This document shows, piece by piece, positions 31,076 through 41,868 of a stretch of 64,000 nucleotides of DNA. The notes beneath the pieces were generated by a model that was not told the DNA's origin, made no database searches, and saw nothing but the letters and a program-made list of their open reading frames with translations. Each line of letters begins with the position of its first letter. Positions within the stretch are counted from its first letter, which is position 1. Source of the DNA: Fragilaria crotonensis (taxonomy: Eukaryota > Bacillariophyta > Fragilariophyceae > Fragilariales > Fragilariaceae); NCBI GenBank assembly GCA_022925895.1, contig JAKSYS010000185.1:29785-93784 (forward strand). The letters run 5' to 3'. The position numbers were made by a program, and so were the translations under genes.

Positions 31076-31723
31076 CGGCTCGAGAATTCAGCAATTTGGC
31101 TGTATTCGTAGTGCAACAGTACACGCGCATCTGCCCAGGTCGGGAGCGATACTCCTGATTCCTTTCTTGATGAACTAACCTTGCCCTTGTTGGTAAACCC
31201 AACAAGCGAAGGCGTCAAATGCAATGACACAACGAAACTCGCTCCATTATCCGATCCCAGCCACTGAATCTCAATCAGACTATGAACACGAAGATCCAAC
31301 AACACATTAATGCCACTCTGGGTTGTCAAAAAGACTAATCAGACTACAACAAACTAGTTGATCACTATGCAAAGATCTTGATGTACAACACTAGCGGCTG
31401 GTGTCTACTTAATGTTCCCACGTCAAGAAGGTCATTTGACTTTGTTCCGACTGTGCGGGATGGCGAAATAGTTATGAGTCATCTTCAAAATTCTGTGAGA
31501 CTGAGATTGCAAACAACTTGCACCGGACCACCTTTTGTTGAATGACTTCAATGCTCATTTTTTATATAGCTCTCCTTGGAAAAGACAATTATCTCCTTCC
31601 TCCCTCATTCACCAAAGGCATTTTTCATTACTATTTCTGCCACGTTCAGCAACCCAGTCACAATCAATGCCATCATCTTTTGCAGGTGAGAAACATTTTA
31701 TATCAAACAACAGTGCCAAGCAA

Positions 31724-31840
31724 TCATATTCCTTTCTTCAACATCCACCATTGACATCTACCAAACATGCATTCAACATCCGTATGGAGACGCTCATGCC
31801 ATGCAGAGAATTGGATCTCCATCCTGCTAGCTGTCCACTT
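31724..31840 (-). pseudogene. Harbinger-type transposase fragment
   Basis: The minus-strand frame reads FSAWHERLHTDVECMFGRC then QWWMLKKGI. This resembles the end of DDE_Tnp_4 (PIF/Harbinger) transposases, where a segment of the form W-x-E-x-[LM]-R-x-DVEC-x-FG precedes R-W-x-[IL]-L-K. Flanking frames are interrupted and nothing else of the enzyme is clear. It is the only trace in the window of a transposase that could mobilise the TTA-flanked MITEs. Confidence 0.45.
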
Positions 31841-33044
31841 AATTGGGGATTGTTGTTGGACCTGAGTGGTTACCATTGTCAACACAAAGCCAGCAACCAC
31901 TAACATGATCATAGACATCGTCATGATCAAAGACATGATTGTTATCATCCAAATTTTTCCGAATGTTTTTTGACAACCTGAATGGATCAAACAATCACAG
32001 CATCTTGTCATTCCATAAATATGGTTGGCCACAGGCTGTTAGCAGCATGATATGCAGATGGTGGAGAAACGGTGATAGCTAATGTAGGATCTTCATGCGG
32101 CTGTGTGTGACGCTATTGCCACCAGCCAAACAATTCCTCGAGGAATAGCAATGATAATCATCTCTGACCATTTCACTCGATTATTGGAGGCACACAACTG
32201 GACAGTAGGCTTCATGATGAGAAGGACAACAAAGATTCAAGGGCTACTTGATCATCAACTGACAATGCAGGCGTATGATATTATTACAGCAGACCCCATT
32301 CAATACAATTTGATAATCGGCACTACCGCCGTGACAGATCCTTGCATGGAATACTGACTGGACCATCAGCAACAAGAACCCAAGAATGCAGGTGGCTAAG
32401 TAGAGTGTAAAATTTGTGCAGGCACAGTCGGAAAAAATTCACCGCAATCTCTCATTACTCTCATTACTTTGTTTTTTATGACTCTGGGTAAGGCATAACA
32501 TTTTTAGCATTCCTTGGGAGGAAACTCGCCGGGTTGGGGTTCACAGGTCCGGCCTCACAGCTAGAGCAGTGCTAAGAACCCTACAATTAGGTTTAGCTAG
32601 CTATATCATTATTATTATTTTTCACCACCTGAAAACCAGCAAGCAAGGTGATACTCACCCATGTGCTTCTGGCTTCTTTGCTACAGCATGATGGAGTGAT
32701 AGCATATCATTTGTAAAAGACATTTCCACCAGATTCAGGGGAGGTGTAAATAAACCCTTCTTGTTGAATTAATTTTCTAGTACACCTGTTGCCTCATGTA
32801 AGCAAGTCATCCACAGTCCTCGCATGCCCTTAATACTTCAGTGCCACCAATGATAGGGCGGATCATGAAGAAGATAGGTGTTACCTTGACACCACACCTG
32901 TCCTTAGCACCATCTTGCCACTTGAAGAAGGCCACACAGCCTTTGAGTTAATTGCACACTCCAAAAAATTACTGATATGGAACTTGAAGCCGACAACAAT
33001 GCACTTGCAAGAAACATGTGCTATCAACGCAAGGATGCTTGACA

Positions 33045-33076
33045 TCAATCATGAATCATGAATCATGAATCATGAA
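33045..33076. repeat. (ATGAATC)n short tandem repeat
   Basis: About four copies of the heptamer ATGAATC in a row, ahead of the KDEL-receptor-like array. There is no coding role. Confidence 0.85.
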
Positions 33077-33512
33077 CCAAGTTTACCCAGTTGTATGCAT
33101 ACGGTTTTGCATTCGTCTCATTGACATTATTCGGAAACGGATTAGGGTTCAACCTTTCGTGTACGGTGACTATGTGTACTGTGATTTGATTCGTCCAGTT
33201 TCTTCTTTTTGCCGCCTAACGTTTCCTTCTAGTCTATACCAAGCCAACCTACGTTTCGTACTCCAGTATGAGATTGTCCCATGCAACTTATACTGGCGCA
33301 AAGCAATAGCGACCGCCCAGCTGTGTTTTATGATGATATGTTTACGGTAGTAGTGCTACTGCACCTGCTAGCTAGTAGTAGTACCATCACGGTATTCCTT
33401 AGCTCGAAATCTGATCTCCTGACTCCTGAGCCCTGAGAGCGAGTGAACTATGGTTTACGGAACAACACATCAACGCACCATTCTCAGTCGTCACATCGTT
33501 TTGCACGACGAC

Positions 33513-34715
33513 ATGGCGTACAATGCATTTCGAGTAACTGGGGATCTCCTTCACGTTATTGCAGTATGCATGATTCTTTATCGGTTGTTTGTGAAGAAGA
33601 ATGCCCAAGGTGAGTCTTTGAATTAGTTTTTGAATTTGTTCCCCAGGCTCAAGGCTCTCATGTCACATGCGTTTGCTTTCACTGGGTAATAACTCACGTT
33701 TCAATCTAACACGATAGGAATTTCGCTCAAGACACAAGAAGCGCTACTCTTTGTCAGTGTCGCGCGGTATCTAGACTTGTTCACCACATTTTATGATGCC
33801 TACAACAGCATCGTGAAAATATTTTACATTTCTTCATCGCTCTTCATTTGCTGCTCGATTTCATGCCTACACCAACTCAAATCGACGTACAGACCTGATC
33901 AAGACATGGCTGCGGTTAAATCCTGGCATTATGTCATTGCAACGATTCTAACGTTCAGCTTCTCATACCTTATTTCGGATGCAACATTTGGCATTGATCC
34001 TTTAGAAATTTGTTGGACGGCTTCCTTTATCTGGGAGCCGCTTGCTTTGATTCCTCAAGCCATTCTTTACCGACGTTATCGACAGGTCGAGGGATTGACT
34101 GGAGCATCATTTCTGTTCCTCATGGGGCTGTACCGGTTCCTTTACATTATCAACTGGATGTACAGAGCCAACACAGAAAAACGGTATAAGCATCATCTCG
34201 TCGTCTATTTCAGTGGTGGCGCTCAAGTATTGATAGCGTGGTATGCACTATTTTGGCCAGATGGAAGGAACGAAGGAGACATGTTGGCAGCCCCCATTCT
34301 TGCGCAGATCATTCAGTTTTGCCGAGAAGTGTATTGTGGCATTCTTGGGCTTCTGCTGTTGTTTGGTCTCTTCTTATATGCTAAGACCACTGTTCTCGAC
34401 GAAGAGACTGCTGTGTTCGTGATCCTTGTTACGTTTGTGGGTCTTGCGCTGCTCCTTCTTACTCCTCCTGCCTGTTTCTTTTACATGTATTGTGACAATT
34501 CACGTACGTCTACCGACGTCGGGAGAGCTGATCACGGTGACGTCCTGGATGACCTGACCCTGCCCTTGGTGGAGCAAACAAGTGAAGAAGGCGCCGCAAG
34601 CGACGATCCAACGATCGTCGAGCTAACGTCCCAACCTGCTGAATTACAATCAGACGCTGAACACGAAACTCCAATCATCCCCCCGAAATACGCAGGGGGG
34701 ATTCAAGTAGTGTAA
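33513..34715 (+). CDS. KDEL-receptor-like membrane protein, copy A
   Basis: Two exons, 33513-33609 and 33718-34715, with a 108-bp GT-AG intron, give 364 residues. The N-terminal about 215 residues follow ERD2, the receptor returning KDEL-type proteins from Golgi to ER: NAFRVTGDLLH (Arg7), SVARYLDLF (Arg49, Asp52), TYRPDQD, IWEPLALIPQ (Glu) and MGLYRFLYIINW. These cover the Arg and acidic residues that hold the retrieval signal in animal receptors. Unlike the usual about 212-residue receptor, this one continues with two more hydrophobic segments (CGILGLLLLFGLFLYA; AVFVILVTFVGLALLLL) and an acidic tail of about 80 residues. The gene is intact and is the first of a tandem array. Confidence 0.88.
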
Positions 34716-35789
34716 TGGTGTGCTCTGCACCTGCTGTCGGAAAGCAAACAAAATCGTTCACTAAATTCAGTGGAAAATCTCAGGCGTTGAGCAAGTCCGT
34801 CACAGTTCATCCAAGATTGATCGATTTCCATCCATCCATGAAAAGCTTGTGTATATATGCTGCCGATTGTTGGCTGTCTTCGTCCGAACAATTACCATGG
34901 GTGTATCGACAGCATTAAAAAAATTAATCCTCGTTGCAACAACCCCAATTAACACCAACGTCAGTCGTCCTAATGCGATGAAGCAGTCGACTGAATATGA
35001 CACTCCAGTCCACATTTGTTTCTGACTATAGTGCCATTCCCTTTGAACGACACAGTCCATTTTGTTGCAAAAGTCTCAGGGCAGTCTGCAGTCAGCTTTT
35101 AAGTACAGTCCTAAGTATCATACCGGTTGCGCTTCCCCAATGACTCAGTAGCAGACAAGAATTTAAGGTCCGCAGCGGTGGGCCTCCAGATTTGGGTTAT
35201 GTTGTTATGACCGACGTGGTTGTGAAATACCTCAGTTGCGCGCGAGCACTCTTGTCCTGTCTGGTGAGAAAAAGTTGATTTGCTAATACGTCATCTTGAC
35301 TTCATTGGGTGTGCTTAAAACTTGAAATTGGAAATGATATGGCGTTATCATAGACGCATTGGAAAGCAACGATGACTGTGCGACTCCAATCAGGTGGAAG
35401 TGCGATCTAGACTCAATTTACAAACGAATTTCAAAAAGAGCAACCAAGACCTACATCGAGTGGGAACGACGGTGGCGCGGCAGGGTTCAAGCTTCCATAA
35501 AGATTGAGGCATGAAGTATGAAGCACGACGACTTCGATTCTTCGCTTACGCTGCAGTCCAAGCGTCCATCCAGTTGACTAAAAAACCGAGCCTGTTTTAT
35601 CACGCGATTGTAGCAGTTAAAACAGTTAAATAAACTTCGCTCGTGAAAGAAAATCGGAATGTCTTCAAAAAGAGGCAGTCCAGCAGCACATCAATGTTGT
35701 AAAGTTCCTGAAGTGCAGAATTCTCGACGTGCTTGTTCATGTACTTGAGTACTGGTACTCTAGTGCATTGTCATCGGAATACTCTATAC
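34716..35789. other. Spacer with 5TM relic on the minus strand
   Basis: Past the copy A stop, the minus strand at about 34920-35060 reads WTGVSYSVDCFIALGRL then TLVLIGVVATRI, like the fifth membrane segment of the 5TM genes. The same position after copies B and D holds a similar text. Bases 35460-35530 resemble 39015-39090, part of the repeated spacer upstream of copies B and D. No active gene is seen. Confidence 0.55.
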
Positions 35790-36110
35790 CAGAGACGGGA
35801 ATTTCTGAAAACATCAAACCCATGGGTACCCACGTAAAGCTACGTTCACGGAAGTACCAGCCCAAACCCACCCAGAACCCATACGATCTACCAAGACCTA
35901 CCCAAACCCACCCAAACCCAGTAGGGAGTACTGGAGTACATGGTTCTACTACTACCGGTAGCAAACATCTACTGTCATTTTTTGCTATGATTTGCCGGCC
36001 CACCCAGACCCACCCATGAAATCCTGAGCTCACCCAAAACCCACCCTTAACCCAATGGGTTTGGGTGGGCCGTGGGTTTGGGTGGGCTGGGTTTGAAATT
36101 CCCGTCTCTG
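35790..36110. mobile_element. hAT MITE with C-rich interior
   Basis: The terminal repeats CAGAGACGGGAATTTC and GAAATTCCCGTCTCTG are perfect complements. They are flanked by an exact 8-bp duplication, CTCTATAC (35782-35789 and 36111-36118). The CAGAG end and 8-bp duplication assign it to hAT. The 321-bp interior is packed with CCCACCC and AACCCA on the left and GGGTGGG on the right, likely to form G-quadruplex or hairpin structures. It inserted between array copies A and B. Confidence 0.9.
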
Positions 36111-36255
36111 CTCTATACTCTAGATTCGTTTTTGTTGCGAGGATCTTTTGTATCACTACACGACCCAAGATGACTGCGCGCGAGTGAAGTTGCGATATGT
36201 TGGGCACATACATCAACACACCATTCGCAGTCGTCACACCTTGCTCTACGACAAC

Positions 36256-37475
36256 ATGACATTCACTGCGTTTCGAGTATCCGGGGATCTCCTGCGCGTT
36301 GTTGCAGTATGCATGATCCTTTATAGGTTATTTGTAAAGAAGAATGCTCAAGGTGAGTCTTACATAGTAGCAGATGGAGGAGTTGGAGACGTACACCGGA
36401 GTCTTCAGCATCCAGCATGTCCTTGCACTCAGTCTTTCTCACGAATCTTTTGCTCAAATTAAAATCCAACACAAAAGGAATTTCGCTCAAGACACAAAAG
36501 GCTCTTCTATTCGTCAGCGTCACACGGTATCTAGACTTGTTCACAACATTTCATAGTACCTTCAACACCATGATGAAAATATTTTACATTACTTCATCGC
36601 TCTTCATTTGCTGCTCGATTTCATGCCTACACCAACTCAAATCGACGTACAGACCTGATCAGGACATGGCTGGGGTGCACTTCCGGTATTATGTCATTGC
36701 AACGATTCTAACCTTCAGTTTCCCATGCATTCTTTCGCTTAGTGTTGGCGCTGACATTGATCCTATGGAAGTATGCTGGTATGCTTCCATTCTTTGGGAG
36801 CCGCTTGCTCTAATTCCTCAAGCCATACTGTACCGTCGGTATCGACAGGTCGAGGGCCTCACGGGAGCATCATTCTTGTTCCTTATGGGGCTATACCGGT
36901 TCATTTACATTGGCAACTGGATTTACAGAGCCAATACATCAACAATCTTTAAGCATCATCCGCTTCTCTATTTGTGTTGCGGAGCTCAAGTATTGGTAGC
37001 GTCGTGGGCACTCTTTTGGCCTGATGGAAGTAACGAAGGCAACATGTTGGCTGCGCCCATTCTTACTCAGATCTTTCAGTTTTGCCGAGAAGTATACTGT
37101 GGTATGCTTGCGCTTCTACTGTTATTTGGCCTGATCGTTATTGCTCAGCCCGCTTTTCTGGACAGAGATTCTGCTGCGTTAGTGGACTTTGCTATGTGTG
37201 TGGGTCTTGTGCTGCTCGTTCTTACACCTCCCGCCTGCTTCTTTTATATGTATTGTGACAAGACACGCGCATTTGCCAATCTCAGGGGAGACGATCATGA
37301 TGAAGTCCTTGATGAACTGACCCTGCCCCTGGTGGAGCCAACAAGTGAAGGCACGGCAAGCGACGACCCAACGCTCGTCGAGCGTACGTCACTTCCTACT
37401 GAATCGCAATCCGACACTGAATATGAAGCTCCATCCACATCGCCGAATGACGCGGACGGGATCGCAGTGGTCTGA
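36256..37475 (+). CDS. KDEL-receptor-like membrane protein, copy B
   Basis: The exons are 36256-36352 and 36478-37475, again 97 and 998 bases, giving 364 residues as in copy A. The first exon reads MTFTAFRVSGDLLRVV, and the second opens GISLKTQKALLFVSVTRYLDLF. All receptor landmarks are kept, including IDPMEVCWYASILWEPLALI and GLYRFIYIGNWIYR. It differs from A mainly in the membrane loops and in the extra segments after the receptor core, where A has Leu/Phe and B has Ile/Val/Ala. Stretches of identical DNA with A (around 36590-36665) suggest recent exchange between copies. The acidic tail ends DADGIAVV. The gene is intact. Confidence 0.88.
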
Positions 37476-38157
37476 TGATGTGCCCTCTAGCTGATGCCAT
37501 GCACGACATTCAATCGAAAATCTCAGGCGTTGAGCAGGTCCGTCATTGCTTGTCCAAGAACGATCCATTTCCGTTCATCCATGAAAGGGTGTGCATGAAC
37601 TAGCAAGTTTGCAGCAAAGGATAAATCCTCGTCGCAAGAACCGCAATCAGTACCAAGGTCAGTCCTTCGTATCCAACAAAGCATTTTATTAAATACTGGT
37701 ATGTCACTCCAGTCATCTTAGTTTCTGACTTTCATGTCTTTCCCTTTGAATAATACAGTCCATTTCGTTGAAAAAATGTCAAGGCAGTCTGCAACAGTTT
37801 TATCAAGTTTGCAATCTGCTATTCTACTCAGTACTATGTACCTGTCAAGCTTGGAATAGGCCATAAACCAGGAATGATTCGTAGAGTACTCGGGAATAAC
37901 GTCAAACTAGAGTCCTCAAGAAACCTAGTCATTCTCACAAATTTCAATTCAACGTACCTGTTAACGTTCAGGTGACGCCTTTCATGGAATAATTGCATGT
38001 ACAATCATAGATAGTGCATGTGTGCGTAGGCACAAGAATATCACAACCGAAAGACCTATATCGCGTTATCTGAACTTTTCCCAATAAGGTCTTACAAACT
38101 ATTCGTTTTCGGGCCCGCATATTTCCAGGTTTTCGATAAGAGTGGTTCGCTTACATT
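37476..38157 (-). pseudogene. 5TM gene relic between KDEL-receptor-like copies
   Basis: Three pieces of a 5TM gene are visible on the minus strand. Bases 37619-37730 encode TGVTYQYLIKCFVGYEGLT then LVLIAVLATRI, like the fifth membrane segment. Bases 37937-38090 match 42262-42420 of 5TM-2, covering the end of its third exon and the splice donor (ACGTACCTG on the plus strand). Bases 38098-38157 match 43190-43250 of its second exon. Stops and deletions break it. It faces copy B just as 5TM-2 faces copy D. Confidence 0.75.
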
Positions 38158-38580
38158 TTGCACGGTGGAACAAAGGAAGGAGACCTGTTGGCTGCCCCCT
38201 ATTCTCGCTCAGATATTCCAGTTTGCCAAGAAGGGTACTGTACTGTGGTACACTTGGGCGCCTGCTGCTGTTTGGCTAGATCTTTTATGATAAGTCCAAT
38301 TTACTCCGTGGATATTCTGCTGCGCATGCATGGTTTGTTACGTTTGTGGGTTTTGTTATGCTCATTCTTAAGCATCAAGTCTGCTTGTTTTTATTCAGAT
38401 TGGGACAATACATGAGCACATGCCCATCCGGGGCATGACTTTCATGACTATTTGACCGTGCCCTTGGTGAACCCAACAAGCGATGACGTCGAAATCGATG
38501 ACCGAACGATCCTTGAGCTAACGCTTCGACCAATTGACTCGCAATCAGAATCTCATCGCATTCAAATGTCGCTCACAGTT
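38158..38580 (+). pseudogene. KDEL-receptor-like relic, copy C
   Basis: Only the 3' half of a receptor-like gene remains, starting at the region GGTGGAACAAAGGAAGGAGA that matches codons for DGTNEGDL in copy D. It runs through remnants of the extra membrane segments and the acidic tail (EIDDRTILELTLRPIDSQSE). Frames are broken by several indels. It directly abuts the 5TM relic. Confidence 0.8.
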
Positions 38581-39844
38581 GTCACCATGACTTTCGGACT
38601 TAACGATGATAAAAAACATTTTCTTTCGCGTCCCACAAGTCTTGCTCTTTTCACTAGTGGCTTCGTAGGCATTACTTACTCGATAAGAGTTTTGGCGACA
38701 TTCTTGATGTTCACGCCCACAGTGACCGCCTTTTAAGCTTCACCACCTCGCTGAGAATTGCGGTTGCCTTCTCAAATCCCCAAACGAAGCAAACAGAGTG
38801 GAAAATTTCGACGAGGATGAGCCATGCTTTGTCCCGCTCCTTTATGGACTGAAAAGGATTTATTTCTTTTCAGTACACTCGCAAGTCGCGATAGGGTGTC
38901 TTGGAGTAGACGAACAAGTATGTGTTCATTTGTTTGTAATTGATGGTGATTCTCGGGCTTTTGTTGAGAAGAAAGGGTACTTGTACGAGCTATTCAAATC
39001 ATCGGATCCACATGACGAAAAGGGAACAAAGTGGCGCGGCAGGATTCAAGCGTCACAATGATTGCCGCATGAAGCATGAAGCACGACGCCGTCTTCGTTC
39101 AAAGTTCAGAACAGCAGTCGAGTTGTCGAGTTTACAAGAGCCTGTGGCGTTTATTTTGTGCTAATACATACGACGTAGCTCAAGTTTGTACATAGCAGTT
39201 TTAAAAGTTCAATTGAATTCTCGAAAAGAATATTTGTATTCAAATTCTAGACGTGTATTTAATGGAGTACTGACGAGGTCCTGCTCAAAATTGTATAAAA
39301 TTACTGAATGGGAGAATTCCATACCGGTATGTAGTCGTACAGTACGAGTGTAATTCAGTCACTGAAAGTAGACAGTAGATATTGTTCGCTCAGTATCAGG
39401 AGATTTGTTTCCCGTGGTACGACACTACTACTAGATTGTGTATGAAATAGATGTCCCCTAAAATCAAGCCGACTGAGCGTTCTAAAAAACATTTTATATC
39501 TTTGAATATAGTTATTACAAAATGTTCGAATTAGACGTATGAAATTACACATCAACTTTTCCTACGAAATATTCAGGTTGCTCCTTTGGAGAGAGAAATA
39601 CCCGACGCCGTATCAGTAGTCAGTAGAAGACAGTACTACCATACACTACTTCAGCTGATCCGGCGTGATCCGTGGAGCACATACTTCAGACGACTCCGGA
39701 CGCGTTTTGGGGGTGAGAATCGTTCAAGTTGTTTCGACACCACGCCGACCCAAGAGGGACCTGCGCGCGACTGAAGTTTGGTTTTATTGAACAACAAATC
39801 AACAGATCGTTCTCAGTCGTCATCACATCGTTTTCCACGATATC
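38581..39844. other. Spacer upstream of copy D with repeats
   Basis: No gene is supported. Bases 39015-39110 repeat the spacer near 35460-35530. Bases 39435-39640 belong to the dispersed repeat also seen at 26320-26490. The region should include the copy D promoter. Confidence 0.5.
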
Positions 39845-41060
39845 ATGTCACTGAACCCATTTCGAGCATCCGGGGATCTCCTTCACATTATTGCAGTATG
39901 CATGATTCTTTATAGGTTATTCGTAAAGAAGAATGCGCAAGGTGAGGAACAAGTCGTTGTGTGTATACTATACTAGTCTCAAGTCACATGTCTCCAGCTT
40001 TCGCAGCTTTCACTCGGTCATTCTAACAATCTTTTGCTCAAAATAAAATCTGACACGATAGGAATTTCGCTCAAGACTCAAGTGGCGCTTCTATTCGTCA
40101 GCGTCACACGGTATCTGGACTTGTTCACAACATTTTATAGTATCTACAACAGCATGCTGAAGATATTTTACATTACTTCATCGCTCTTCATTTGCTGCTC
40201 GATTTCCTGCCTACACCAACTCAAATCAACGTACAGACCTGATCAAGACATGGCTGGGGTACAATTCCGGCATTATGTCATTGCAACGATTCTCACCTTC
40301 AGTTTCCCATGCATTCTATCGCTTAGTGTTGGCTCTGACATTGATCCTATGGATGTGTGCTGGACTGCTTCCATTCTTTGGGAGCCGCTTGCTCTGATTC
40401 CTCAAGCCATTATGTACCGTAGATATCGACAGGTCGAGGGACTGACCGGAGCATCATTCTTGTTCCTCATGGGGCTGTACCGGTTCCTTTACATTATCAA
40501 CTGGATGTACAGAGCCAACACAGAAAAATGGTATAAGCATCATCTCGTCGTCTATTTCGGTGGCGGAGCTCAAGTATTGATAGCGTCGTGTGCACTCTTT
40601 TGGCCAGACGGAACAAACGAAGGAGACCTGTCGGCAGCCCCTATTGTAACTCAAATATTTCAGTTTTGCCGAGAAGTACACTGTGGTATGCTTGGACTTC
40701 TGCTTTATTCGGCATGATCTGTTATGCTTCGACCGCTGTACCCGACGAAGAGTCTGCTGTGTTCGTGATCCTTGTTACGTTTGTGGGTCTTGCGCTGCTC
40801 CTTCTTACTCCTCCTGCCTGCTTCTTTACATGTATTGTGACAATTCACGTACATCTACCGACGTTGGGAGAGACGATCATGATGAAGTCCTTGATGAACT
40901 GACCCTGCCCTTGGTGGAACCAACAAGTGCAGAAGGCACGGCAAGCGACGACGCAACGATTGTCGAGCTAACGTCCCAACCAACTGAATTGCAATCAGAC
41001 ACTGAATATGAATCTCCAACAACACCGCCGCATGTCGCAGTCAGGATTCAAGTAGTCTAA
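39845..41060 (+). CDS. KDEL-receptor-like protein, copy D (frame broken)
   Basis: Exon 1 is 39845-39941 (97 bases, as in A and B), and exon 2 runs from 40062 to the TAA at 41058-41060. The receptor core is intact and very close to copies A and B (MGLYRFLYIINWMYR). Two one-base losses follow. At about 40704 a CTG codon of the other copies is CT. At about 40830 TTTT is TTT in the text for CFFYMYC. Between and after them the expected residues continue in other frames to the same acidic tail (DELTLPLVEPTS). It is either a young pseudogene truncated after the seventh membrane segment or an intact gene with consensus errors. Confidence 0.75.
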
Positions 41061-41868
41061 TGGTGTGCTCTGCGCCTACCAGGAAAGGAAGCAAATCGAA
41101 AATTGCAGGGGTTAAGCAATGCTGTCACTGTTCATCCAAAAATGATCGATTTCCGTCCACCCATGAAGAGCGTGCGCACGTATGGTTTGATGCCGAGTGT
41201 TGGCTGTCTTCGTCCGAACAATTATTCTCTCCCCCATTGTCTCTTCTGCGATGCGTACTTCAACAGTGTATAACTGAGTTACCACTCGACCCGTTATTGT
41301 CATTTACATCATCGTGTATCGTTTAGCATCAACATACTTAATCCTCGTTGCAATGACCACAATCAAAACCATCGTTAGTCCTACTAACGCAACAAAGCAC
41401 ATATGAGTGAATATGTTCATACGGTATCGTCTTCCAGGTGAATAATACAGTCTATTTCGTTGCAAGCGTGAAAGGCAGTCTGCTTTTTTACTACAGTACT
41501 GTGTCATACCAGTCGAGCGTCCTCCCATTTCACAGTTGTGCACCAGCACTTCAAGTTCCGCAATGATAGTGGTCCTTCAACCTTTGGTGATGTTGTCTTG
41601 ACGAGTATCTGTGCAAAGCGGTGGTGCAATATATCTGCTGCGCGAGGGCTCTTTCTCATGTGTGAAACGACCATTGACACTTTGGTCGTTCAACAATGTT
41701 TACTTCAGTAGATATACATCACATTGACCCTTTGCTAGGCTGCGTTGACTACGTTACACAGTACAGAACGTTAATGCTCAACTCAGGAGGAACTGCGATG
41801 GAATCAATTTACATATGATTAAAAAAGGACAACCAAGACTTATATGAACAATAAAACGCGCACGCATG
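41061..41868. other. Convergent spacer between copy D and 5TM-2
   Basis: On the minus strand at 41320-41440 a further copy of the fifth-membrane-segment text is present (CFVALVGLTMVLIVVIATRI), beyond the 5TM-2 stop. No other gene is seen. Confidence 0.5.

Larger units (their letters stand above)
30119..33512. other. Transposon-relic desert
   Basis: There is no convincing gene in 3.4 kb. It holds a segment at 30895-31075 homologous to the interior of the MITE at 48972-49740, a probable transposase fragment near 31724-31840, and a short tandem repeat at 33045-33076. The rest consists of short ORFs without family signals. Confidence 0.6.

Noticed and set aside
31724-32032. Complete transposase gene
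   Set aside because: Only the C-terminal segment around DVECMFGRC is convincing. The upstream frame shows no catalytic Asp motifs.
33777-34715. SWEET or PQ-loop sugar transporter identity for the tandem array
   Set aside because: The fold is related, but RYLDLF, GLYRFLYIINW and TYRPDQD at the proper spacing are KDEL-receptor features, and the PQ-loop repeat pattern is absent.
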